A DNA stretch of 6,367 bases from Gemmataceae bacterium (GCA_009691815.1 SIAL01000212.1:1-6367), one strand, 5' to 3'; positions 1 to 5,484 are shown, counted from the stretch's first letter. Notes: generated from the letters alone by a model not told the origin. Program-made: numbers and translations.

Positions 1-332
1 GTAGAGGGGTGAAGCCTTCCCGGGCCAGAACGCCTGCCGGGAAGAGTGATGTCGATCACACCGTTGGCCAAGTCGGTTTCAAGAGCGTTGTCTTTAAGAA
101 CAAGAAGGGCTGCATCGAGGGCGGATTGGAGCTGTTCTTTTACCGCATTGGCCTTTTGACCATATTCGCGCCGCTCCGCCGGGGGGATTTCCGCGATGTG
201 TTTGAGGGCTTGGGAGATTTCGCCGGTTTTGCCAAACCATCGGTTTTGCCAGGTACGCAAAGAAGCTTCGTCTTGTGCAAGACGAAGCTCTTCGGTTCCC
301 TGACTCAGGAGTGTGTCCAGGGAGTTAGCCAT
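1..332 (-). CDS. pheS: Phenylalanine--tRNA ligase alpha subunit, N-terminal part (runs off the left edge)
   Basis: PheS, with PheT, forms the alpha2-beta2 enzyme that attaches phenylalanine to tRNA-Phe in the cytoplasm. Only about 110 residues are in the window. They begin MANSLDTLLSQGTEEL and correspond to the N-terminal coiled-coil tRNA-binding domain, with the family pattern WFGKTGEISQALKHI and a PPAERREYGQKAN stretch. The LPGRR...GRLHP signature, which leads into the class II catalytic core, follows at about residues 97-109; the catalytic core lies outside. The ATG at 330-332 is chosen because it gives the normal family N-terminus. It lies 13 nt after the rplT stop and has no clear Shine-Dalgarno, so translation is probably coupled to rplT. 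The order rpmI-rplT-pheS is classic in bacteria. Confidence in identity is high; completeness cannot be judged. Confidence 0.95.
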   Translation of the reverse strand, partial: MANSLDTLLSQGTEELRLAQDEASLRTWQNRWFGKTGEISQALKHIAEIPPAERREYGQKANAVKEQLQSALDAALLVLKDNALETDLANGVIDITLPGRRSGPGRLHPS

Positions 333-345
333 GAGGTTTGGTGGG

Positions 346-711
346 CTATTTCTGGGCCACGAGGTGGGGCTTGACCATCTCAACGATCTGGGTAAAAGAC
401 TCGGGATCGTGAATCGCGATCTCGGAGAGACTCTTCCTATCGAGGATGATGGAGGCCTTTTGCAAACCGAAAATGAATTCGCTGTAGCGGAGGCCCCGCA
501 AACGGCAAGCGGCACTAACCCGTACAATCCAAAGGCGGCGGAAGTCGCGCTTTTTGGCCTTACGGTCCCGGTAGGAATAGGCTCGGGCACGCACAATAGC
601 CATGGCCGACTGGCGATAGAGGTTACCGCGACCGGCGCGAAATCCCTTGGTCAGTTTGCGAAGGCGCTTGCGTCCACGCAGAACGGTCTTACCGCTGCGA
701 GCTCTGGTCAT
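346..711 (-). CDS. rplT: 50S ribosomal protein L20
   Basis: L20 binds 23S rRNA early in 50S assembly, and in E. coli and Bacillus it also represses its own operon by binding the mRNA leader. The 121-residue product matches the usual length (about 115-120). It has the long basic N-terminal extension (TRARSGKTVLRGRKRLRKLTKGFRAGR shortened here to key residues: many Arg/Lys in residues 2-28), then the family hallmarks YRDRKAKKRDFRRLWI (about residues 47-62) and LRYSEFIFGL (about 74-83). The ATG at 709-711 has a GGAG Shine-Dalgarno at 721-724. The gene lies 61 nt downstream of rpmI and 13 nt upstream of pheS, so it is almost certainly cotranscribed with both. Nothing looks broken; identity is not in doubt. 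Confidence 0.97.
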   Translation of the reverse strand: MTRARSGKTVLRGRKRLRKLTKGFRAGRGNLYRQSAMAIVRARAYSYRDRKAKKRDFRRLWIVRVSAACRLRGLRYSEFIFGLQKASIILDRKSLSEIAIHDPESFTQIVEMVKPHLVAQK

Positions 712-715
712 GTCA

Positions 716-724
716 ATTCACTCC
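716..724 (-). promoter_or_regulatory. Ribosome binding site of rplT
   Basis: On the minus strand this reads GGAGTGAAT, with the GGAG core 9 nt ahead of the rplT ATG (or GGAGTGA 6 nt ahead). The same nine bases occur ahead of rpmI at 990-998. It supports the rplT start at 711. The 61-nt rpmI-rplT spacer shows no terminator, which fits cotranscription. Confidence 0.7.
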
Positions 725-772
725 AAAATAAAATCGTGATCGGATAGGAAAGTCCAGCTGAGGGGGCAAGGC

Positions 773-988
773 TTATTTGCCACCCATAGCCAAAACATAC
801 TTGAGGGCAATTTTATGGTTCGTTACCACGCCCTTGCGCAGCTGACGCTTGCGCTTTTTGCTCTTATGGCTGTTAAGATGCTTCTTGCCGGCACAGGAGC
901 GCTTTAGCAACCCCGTCGCCGTTACGCGAAACCGCTTGACCGAGGCCTTGTGTGTCTTCTTCTTGACCTTAGCAACCTTCATAGGCAT
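773..988 (-). CDS. rpmI: 50S ribosomal protein L35
   Basis: L35 is a small basic protein of the large ribosomal subunit, usually encoded with L20. The 71-residue product is strongly Lys/Arg-rich and shows the family pattern KKKTHKASVKRFRVTATG (about residues 9-26), followed by KRSCAGKKHLNSHKSKKRKRQLRK (key: HLNSHKSKKRKR about residues 37-48). It is slightly longer than the usual 64-66 residues because of a short N-terminal extension and an ALKYVLAMGGK tail. Start: the ATG at 986-988 has GGGGGGAG ending 6 nt upstream; a second ATG at 980-982 (residue 3) would also be reached by the same site, so a two-residue shorter product is possible. It lies 205 nt downstream of efp, behind a structured untranslated region. 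Confidence 0.96.
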   Translation of the reverse strand: MPMKVAKVKKKTHKASVKRFRVTATGLLKRSCAGKKHLNSHKSKKRKRQLRKGVVTNHKIALKYVLAMGGK

Positions 989-1193
989 GATTCACTCCCC
1001 CCATGGCTCATTCAACCAGATGGCCGATATGGCTTTCCGTCGAACGGGCACCCGGGAGCCTTGTTCTAAAACCCGGGGAAAAACCCAAACGCCCCAGAAC
1101 AAGTCCGGGGACGAAAAAGAGATCTTACCACATTCATCGGATTTTGGCGAGGGAGAATTCCACAACCTACCCGGCAAATCCAACTCTTGTGGA
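989..1193 (-). promoter_or_regulatory. Structured efp-rpmI intergenic region, candidate L20-type mRNA leader
   Basis: These 205 nt contain no convincing gene; one frame is open but its translation shows no family-like sequence. On the minus strand the inverted repeat CTTGTTCT (1096-1103) and AGAACAAG (1060-1067) gives an 8-bp perfect stem, enclosing GGGG (1092-1095) against CCCC (1075-1078). Further toward rpmI, GCTCCC (1054-1059) can pair with the rpmI ribosome binding site (994-999), and small hairpins such as CCGT-TCG-ACGG lie between. In E. coli, L20 represses rpmI-rplT through a long-range pseudoknot that hides the rpmI start, so the layout is similar. A TAAGAT hexamer at 1122-1127 could be a -10 element, but I see no good -35. 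Role as a leader is inference. Confidence 0.45.
995..1002 (-). promoter_or_regulatory. Ribosome binding site of rpmI
   Basis: GGGGGGAG on the minus strand lies 6 nt before the ATG at 988. It is unusually G-rich and complementary to an upstream GCTCCC (minus strand, 1054-1059), which pairs with GGGAGT (994-999) over six positions including one G-U. If that pairing forms, the site is hidden from ribosomes. The pairing is seen in the sequence; a regulatory effect is inferred. Confidence 0.7.
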
Positions 1194-1766
1194 CTACTTG
1201 CTGACCCGACCAGCATATTCGCCGGTTCGTGTATCGATGGTTATTTGTTCACCTATGGCGATGAAAGGTGGAACGGAAACCACCAATCCGGTTTCGCAGG
1301 TTGCGGGTTTGTTTTGTGCCGCCGCCGTAGCCCCCTTTAGCGCAGGTTCCGTTTCGGTTACCTTCAGATTTACGGTTGGAGGCAATTCCAGACTGATCGG
1401 CTTTTCATCGTAAAAAACCACATGACAGGGGTCGTTTTCTTTGATGTATTGGATCAAATCCCCTACCCAATCCTTGTTGAGGGGAATGACATCAAATGTT
1501 TCCATGTCTGAAAACATAAAATCATCGCCCTCACGGTAGAGGTATTGCATCTCCCTTTTGTCAAGAAAGGCAAGCTCAACTTTGTTATCGGGGCGTTCCC
1601 GGCTCATGGTGACGGCGCCCGTCTTAAGGTTTTTCAGCTTGAGCTGAAGCATAGCGCGCCAGTTGCCAGGGGTGTTCAGGTTACGGTCGACGACCGTAAA
1701 GAGTTGTCCGTCGGAACCGACGATGACATTGCCCTTTCGAACCTGGCTATATTCAATGGAGGCCAC
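1194..1766 (-). CDS. efp: Elongation factor P, with Asn at the loop tip
   Basis: EF-P binds between the ribosomal P and E sites and restores peptide bond formation at proline runs. The 190-residue product matches the family (E. coli 188) in three parts: an N-terminal KOW-like domain (1-65), a central OB domain (about 66-130), and a C-terminal OB domain. The signature KPATCETGLVVSVPPFIAIG and the end DTRTGEYAGRVSK are clear. The loop that carries the modified Lys34 in E. coli (PGKGQAF) reads TPGNWRAM here, putting Asn35 at the tip. The start is GTG (1764-1766), giving ASIEYSQVRKGN; the ribosome binding site is weak (GGGA, 8 nt upstream). No earlier in-frame start is better. A promoter is proposed at 1845-1873. 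It leads the efp-rpmI-rplT-pheS group, in the place usually held by infC. Identity is certain; the exact start is less so. Confidence 0.96.
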   Translation of the reverse strand: MASIEYSQVRKGNVIVGSDGQLFTVVDRNLNTPGNWRAMLQLKLKNLKTGAVTMSRERPDNKVELAFLDKREMQYLYREGDDFMFSDMETFDVIPLNKDWVGDLIQYIKENDPCHVVFYDEKPISLELPPTVNLKVTETEPALKGATAAAQNKPATCETGLVVSVPPFIAIGEQITIDTRTGEYAGRVSK

Positions 1767-1844
1767 TTTAAAGTCCCGTTTTTTGGTGCTTGGATCGAAA
1801 AAGGAAAGCGGAGCTGACCAGAAGGCGGCCCCGCATTAAACCTT

Positions 1845-1873
1845 ATCTTAAAGGAAAAATCGACCCAAAGCAA
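1845..1873 (-). promoter_or_regulatory. Candidate sigma70-type promoter of efp
   Basis: On the minus strand, TTGCTT (1868-1873) and TAAGAT (1845-1850) are separated by exactly 17 nt, about 80 nt upstream of the efp GTG. The matches to TTGACA and TATAAT are partial (3/6 and 4/6), but spacing and placement are right. It would drive the whole translation operon. Confidence 0.4.
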
Positions 1874-2067
1874 AGAGATTTATGGCAAGTTGTTCTTGAC
1901 ACGGGCCCAAAAATTCCCCAAACTGAGGATTATGTGGGGCCATGGGTGCCCCCAAATGGATGCCGTTAAGTCGTCTCCGCGAATCCTCCAATACAAAAAG
2001 CCTATTTTTTTACAGGCGATCGATTTGGTGGGTATTTCACTCAGAAGTTTAGCAACGCGGGACACAC

Positions 2068-2072
2068 AGGGG
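2068..2072 (+). promoter_or_regulatory. Ribosome binding site fixing the TTG start of thyX
   Basis: AGGGG lies 8 nt before TTG at 2081. There is no in-frame ATG until deep inside the conserved domain, so this site decides the start as TTG. Confidence 0.65.
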
Positions 2073-2080
2073 TTTTAGCA

Positions 2081-2893
2081 TTGGCTGATCCAGCCTTAAG
2101 CGAAGTTTTGTCTTCTCCGATCCGGATTTTGCACGAACCAACGGTTCATATCGTTGGTCGTCAGGTCTGTGACACGGGTGAAATCGACCAATTTTTGGCC
2201 GATCATGGCGTTTCTTGGCAAAGTGACACCACCGTTGCCGGGGAATATCTCTCCGAAATGGCCGGCCGTGTTTGTTACATGAGCTTTGCCAAGCCCAGAC
2301 CGGGCGGCAACCACGCCTATTTGGAACATATCCTAGAAGTCGGGCACGGCTCGGTCCTCGAACATGCCACTTGGAACCTTTTGGTGACCGGCGTCAGCCG
2401 CTCCCTGACCCATGAACTGATCCGCCACCGGGCCGGGTTTGGCTATAGCCAGCTGAGCCAACGCTATGTAGATGAATCGGTCGCCGAATATATTGAACCC
2501 GCCATTATTGCCGCCGACCCTACACTTCACGCAATTTGGCTCAAAACCATTCGATCCGCCCACGCCGGGTATTGCGAGCTAGTTGACAGCCTCACCGCCA
2601 AATTGGCGGATGAAACCGATAAAACCCTTCGGCGTAAGCGGGCAAGACAAGCCGCCCGAAGCGTTCTTCCAAACGCCACCGAAACCAAAGTTTTCATAAC
2701 GGCAAACGCGAGAGCGCTTCGCCATTTCATCGAAATGCGTGGCAGTCGCCACGCTGAGGACGAAATCCGCCTTTTGGCGGTGGCTCTTTTGCGTCGTATG
2801 CAAAAAGAGTCTCCCAACCTGTTCGGGGACTATGAGTTGGTCCCTTTGTCTGATGGAACCTTTGAGGCTACAACGCCTTACCGCAAAGTATGA
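2081..2893 (+). CDS. thyX: Flavin-dependent thymidylate synthase ThyX
   Basis: ThyX makes dTMP from dUMP using methylenetetrahydrofolate, with FAD and NADPH, and regenerates tetrahydrofolate directly. The 270-residue product (usual 220-270) has an N-terminal stretch of about 60 residues, then MAGRVCYMSF, GHGSVLEHATWNL, the ThyX motif RHR...SQLSQRY (residues 115-129) and the C-terminal nucleotide-binding helix NARALRHFIEMRGSRHAEDEIR (key: Arg211, Arg220, Glu228, Arg230). The usual motif is RHR-X7-S; here eight residues (AGFGYSQL) separate RHR117 from Ser126, one more than in the mycobacterial form. The start is TTG at 2081 with AGGGG 8 nt upstream. The stop TGA overlaps the rho ATG as ATGA, so the two are cotranscribed and probably translationally coupled. 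Whether a ThyA also exists in the genome cannot be seen. Confidence 0.96.
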   Translation: MADPALSEVLSSPIRILHEPTVHIVGRQVCDTGEIDQFLADHGVSWQSDTTVAGEYLSEMAGRVCYMSFAKPRPGGNHAYLEHILEVGHGSVLEHATWNLLVTGVSRSLTHELIRHRAGFGYSQLSQRYVDESVAEYIEPAIIAADPTLHAIWLKTIRSAHAGYCELVDSLTAKLADETDKTLRRKRARQAARSVLPNATETKVFITANARALRHFIEMRGSRHAEDEIRLLAVALLRRMQKESPNLFGDYELVPLSDGTFEATTPYRKV

Positions 2894-5397
2894 CACAAAG
2901 CATGACGCAATCACAAAAACAACCGAGGCGGCGTCGCCCGGCGACGAAGTTAGAAACCAGTGGCTATTTCGAGGGCTCCGAAGGGGTCCCCGGGGAATCC
3001 GCTACCCTTAGTCCTGAAGTCGGCACAGATTTGGGCCAAAACATGACCAACCATTCGGGTTCTGAAGATCAACTATCGCCTCAGGGTGGCCGGGGAGTCC
3101 CACAGGATGACCTATCCGACATTACCTTTGTCAGGCCGGCCCGCAAATCCTCCGCCAAAGCCAATGCGGCTACCTCGGATACGGAAGAACCGGTTGCAAA
3201 AGAAAAAGTAGCCTTTATTCCTTCCAGCCCACCAATGGAATCCGCTCCTGAACGCCCTTCAGGGGTCGATGTAGGTTCGGAACCTGCTGAAAATCAGGAA
3301 CCCCCTGTTGATCAACCCAAACCATCCCGAAGCCCTCGAAAAAGTGGATCTCGAACCGGTAGACGGAACATCGCAAAGGATGAATGCTTTGCCCCCGGTT
3401 TGGAACCTCAAACCAAAGAGACGGAGGTGCAAGTTCCCACCGATCTAGGCGAACCTACACCTCAGGTTATTGCAAACAACGAACCCAATACCGATTTTGA
3501 CACCACCGACGAATCTCCCGCACCTTCAGGGAATGGTGGCTCCCAGCAACCTAGTCCAGGTGGTGGCTATCCGCAACAAGGCTACCCCCCGCAAGGGTAT
3601 CCGCAAGGCGGCTACCCCCACCAAGGCTACCCGCAACAAGGGTATCCGCAACAAGGGTATCCGCAACAAGGCTACCCGCAACAAGGCTACCCCCACCAAG
3701 GGTATCCCCAACAAGGCTACCCCCAACAGAATTTTCCTCAGCAAGAGTACCCACCCCAAGGCTATCAACAGGGCTATCAACAGGGATATCCCCAACAGGG
3801 TGGCCAACGCCAACAAGGATACCCACAAGGTCCTCAGGGCGGATATCCGCAAGGCGCGAACATGGGCCGTGGCCCCGGGAACAACCGGGGGCGAAACTCT
3901 GGCCAAAATTTCCGTCAACCCCGAACTCCGGTTGGTCGAAATTTCCAAGGAAATATGCCCCGACAAACGGGAGGCACCTTTGATTCCTATGGCAACCAAA
4001 CCTTTCCTCAACAGGGGGGATACCAAAACGCTCCCCAAGATTACGACATTTATGGTCCCCAAGGCCCGGGCTACGGCCAACCTAGAAACCGCTCAAGGCA
4101 AAACCCTCAAGGGGGAGGCCAACAGGGTCAGCCAAACCCTTATTCCGACAATTTCGGCCAACCCGGATTGGGTTTCCATCAGGACCCCACTTTTCAAGAA
4201 GGGTACCAAGATCCCCAAGATTCCGCCCCTATCACTCTTCCGGAAGAAAATCTTGTTCCGGGGTCTACTTTACCCGTTCCCACCGACCTTTTGGCCGTTT
4301 CCGGGATCCTGGAAATCCATCCCTCCAAAGGCCACGGGTTTCTACGAAACGGCGCCTACAATCTTGCCTCACACCCGACCGACATCTTTGTCCCTCCCCA
4401 CCTGATCCAACGCTTTGGATTGCGGGAAGGACTCAAACTTGGCGGTTATTGCGATCCCCGCAATTTGCCCGGTCAGGGGCCAAGACTCCTACGAATCGAC
4501 ACGGTCGAGGATGAGCCTTTAAACGCATATAATCCTCGCGATTTTGATTCCCTCACCCCGATTGATCCTTTCGAAAGAATCAAACTCGAAACAGGACGGG
4601 AGCCCGCCACCACCCGGGTAATGGATCTGCTTACACCGATTGGCCGGGGCCAACGCGGCCTGATTGTGGCGCCTCCCAGAACCGGCAAAACAGTCATGCT
4701 TCAGCACATTGCCCAAGCGATCTCCGTCAACCATCCCGACATGCACCTCATCGTTCTGCTCATTGATGAGCGGCCCGAGGAAGTAACCGAGATGAAGCGG
4801 ACCGTCCGGGGGGATGTGCTTGCCTCAAGCTCCGACAAAGATGCGACCCAACATGTTCGGTTGGCGGAATTGGTCCTCAACCGGGCTAGGCGCCTTGCCG
4901 AATTGGGCAAACCGGTTTTCATTCTGCTTGACAGCCTCACCCGTTTGGCGCGTGCCTACAACAAAGCGTCTAACAGCGGTCGAACCCTTACCGGTGGCGT
5001 CGATTCCAAAGCTCTTGATGTTCCTAAAAAACTTTTCGGCTGCGCTAGGGCCTTCGAAGAGGGTGGATCGATTACCGTTATGGGAACCGTTCTCGTCGAA
5101 ACCGGGTCGCGCATGGATGATGTGATCTTTCAAGAGCTCAAGGGCACCGGCAACATGGAGCTGGTCCTTGATCGGAAATTGGCGGATCGGCGCATCTACC
5201 CGGCCATCGATATTGCGCAATCCGGCACCCGCAAGGAAGAAAAACTCTTGGGCGAACAGACCCCAAGGATTGCGACTCTTAGGCGTGTTCTTGTCGACCA
5301 AGCCCCTGCCGAGGGTATGGACCGACTCATCAAAAAACTTCTTGAAACCAACACCAATGATGAATTCTTGGACAAGATGATCGTAAAGAAAAAGTAA
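2890..5397 (+). CDS. rho: Transcription termination factor Rho with a long disordered N-terminal region
   Basis: Rho is a ring-shaped hexameric RNA helicase that ends transcription of untranslated RNA. The 835-residue product is about twice the E. coli length (419). The conserved part starts near Ser471. The cold-shock-like RNA-binding domain (SGILEIHPSKGHGFLR, DIFVPP) spans about 471-545. The ATPase core follows, with Walker A APPRTGKT (594-601, Lys600), the catalytic IDERPEEVTEM (Glu627), Walker B ILLDS (Asp681), Q-loop LTGGVD (700-705), and the arginine finger in SGTRKEE (Arg781). All key catalytic residues are present, so it should be active. Residues 1-470 are low complexity: a charged Ser/Pro/Glu/Lys part (1-220), a GYPQQ-type repeat (226-321), an Arg/Gly/Asn-rich part (322-360) and a Gln/Gly/Pro/Tyr/Asn-rich part (to about 445). 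No normal Rho N-terminal helical domain is visible. The ATG at 2890 overlaps the thyX stop; an ATG four codons on is an alternative. Confidence 0.97.
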   Translation: MTQSMTQSQKQPRRRRPATKLETSGYFEGSEGVPGESATLSPEVGTDLGQNMTNHSGSEDQLSPQGGRGVPQDDLSDITFVRPARKSSAKANAATSDTEEPVAKEKVAFIPSSPPMESAPERPSGVDVGSEPAENQEPPVDQPKPSRSPRKSGSRTGRRNIAKDECFAPGLEPQTKETEVQVPTDLGEPTPQVIANNEPNTDFDTTDESPAPSGNGGSQQPSPGGGYPQQGYPPQGYPQGGYPHQGYPQQGYPQQGYPQQGYPQQGYPHQGYPQQGYPQQNFPQQEYPPQGYQQGYQQGYPQQGGQRQQGYPQGPQGGYPQGANMGRGPGNNRGRNSGQNFRQPRTPVGRNFQGNMPRQTGGTFDSYGNQTFPQQGGYQNAPQDYDIYGPQGPGYGQPRNRSRQNPQGGGQQGQPNPYSDNFGQPGLGFHQDPTFQEGYQDPQDSAPITLPEENLVPGSTLPVPTDLLAVSGILEIHPSKGHGFLRNGAYNLASHPTDIFVPPHLIQRFGLREGLKLGGYCDPRNLPGQGPRLLRIDTVEDEPLNAYNPRDFDSLTPIDPFERIKLETGREPATTRVMDLLTPIGRGQRGLIVAPPRTGKTVMLQHIAQAISVNHPDMHLIVLLIDERPEEVTEMKRTVRGDVLASSSDKDATQHVRLAELVLNRARRLAELGKPVFILLDSLTRLARAYNKASNSGRTLTGGVDSKALDVPKKLFGCARAFEEGGSITVMGTVLVETGSRMDDVIFQELKGTGNMELVLDRKLADRRIYPAIDIAQSGTRKEEKLLGEQTPRIATLRRVLVDQAPAEGMDRLIKKLLETNTNDEFLDKMIVKKK
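3565..3855 (+). repeat. 15-bp tandem repeat inside rho encoding GYPQQ-type pentapeptides
   Basis: Thirteen units of 15 bp run in strict register from 3565 to 3759 (residues 226-290): GYPQQ, GYPPQ, GYPQG, GYPHQ, four GYPQQ, GYPHQ, two GYPQQ, NFPQQ, EYPPQ. Two 12-bp GYQQ units, another GYPQQ and scattered GYPQG copies follow to about 3855. The core DNA unit is CCGCAACAAGG(C/G)TA(C/T), and neighbouring units are sometimes identical (for example the sixth and seventh), so copy number may change by slippage or unequal exchange without breaking the frame. At protein level it resembles Gly/Tyr/Gln/Pro repeats of phase-separating or prion-like domains. Confidence 0.95.
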
Positions 5398-5439
5398 CTC
5401 GCCAACGGCCGGTTTATTCGGGGGCTACTCGATAAGGGG

Positions 5440-5472
5440 GGAAGGCCTCAATAAGGCCAATTCCTATATTTT
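5440..5472 (+). terminator. Hairpin after rho, weak terminator candidate
   Basis: GGAAGGCCT (5440-5448) and AGGCC-AA-TTCC (5454-5464) form a nine-pair stem with a two-base bulge and a CAATA loop, followed by TATATTTT. It lies 43 nt after the rho stop. The T tract is short and interrupted and runs into the next ribosome binding site, so it may only partly stop transcription or may instead be an mRNA 3'-end or processing element. Confidence 0.35.
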
Positions 5473-5477
5473 GGAGG
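5473..5477 (+). promoter_or_regulatory. Ribosome binding site of the DUF2330 gene
   Basis: A perfect GGAGG lies 7 nt before the ATG at 5485. It is the strongest ribosome binding site in the window and fixes this start; there is no in-frame start just upstream. Confidence 0.85.
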
Positions 5478-5484
5478 CGACCCC

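Larger units (their letters stand above)
1767..2080 (+). other. Divergent intergenic region between efp and thyX
   Basis: These 314 nt separate the two divergent gene groups and hold no convincing gene. The left part has the candidate efp promoter. On the plus strand there is a perfect TTGACA at 1896-1901, a possible -35 for thyX-rho, but 17 nt later stands only CAAACT, so that promoter is unproven. TGGGG at 1935-1939 can pair either with CCCCA at 1916-1920, or (as GGGGC, 1936-1940) with GCCCC at 1948-1952 around a 7-nt loop. A run of seven T lies at about 2005-2011 but does not directly follow a strong stem. The ribosome binding site of thyX closes the region. A thyX promoter must be here, but I cannot place it with confidence. 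Confidence 0.5.

Noticed and set aside
992..1216. 74-codon minus-strand frame spanning the efp-rpmI gap
   Set aside because: It overlaps the efp end and the rpmI ribosome binding site, has no ribosome binding site of its own that I can see, and the product shows no recognisable pattern. A structured leader explains the region better.
849..1413. Plus-strand frames over rpmI and the end of efp
   Set aside because: They lie opposite certain genes and their products look like nonsense translations.
1880..2078. Two short overlapping frames (61 and 62 codons) on opposite strands in the efp-thyX gap
   Set aside because: They have no good ribosome binding site and no family-like sequence; each is within the size expected by chance.
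3565..3759. Rho repeat as a CRISPR array
   Set aside because: The 15-bp units abut directly with no spacers and encode an in-frame protein repeat.
3565..3855. Repeat tract as a rut site for Rho autoregulation within its own mRNA
   Set aside because: The unit has more C than G and regular YC pairs, but it is translated, not strongly G-poor, and nothing else supports a termination role.
3526..4080. Open frames on the minus strand opposite the rho repeat (184 and 91 codons)
   Set aside because: They are translations of the repeat on the other strand (runs of Leu, Val, Ala, Arg), with no ribosome binding site or family-like motif.
3470..4405. Long open frame (311 codons) on the plus strand, in another frame of rho
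   Set aside because: It follows the 15-bp repeat, which keeps all three frames open, and its product is a repetitive RNKGIRNKAT pattern. The rho frame is clearly the real one.
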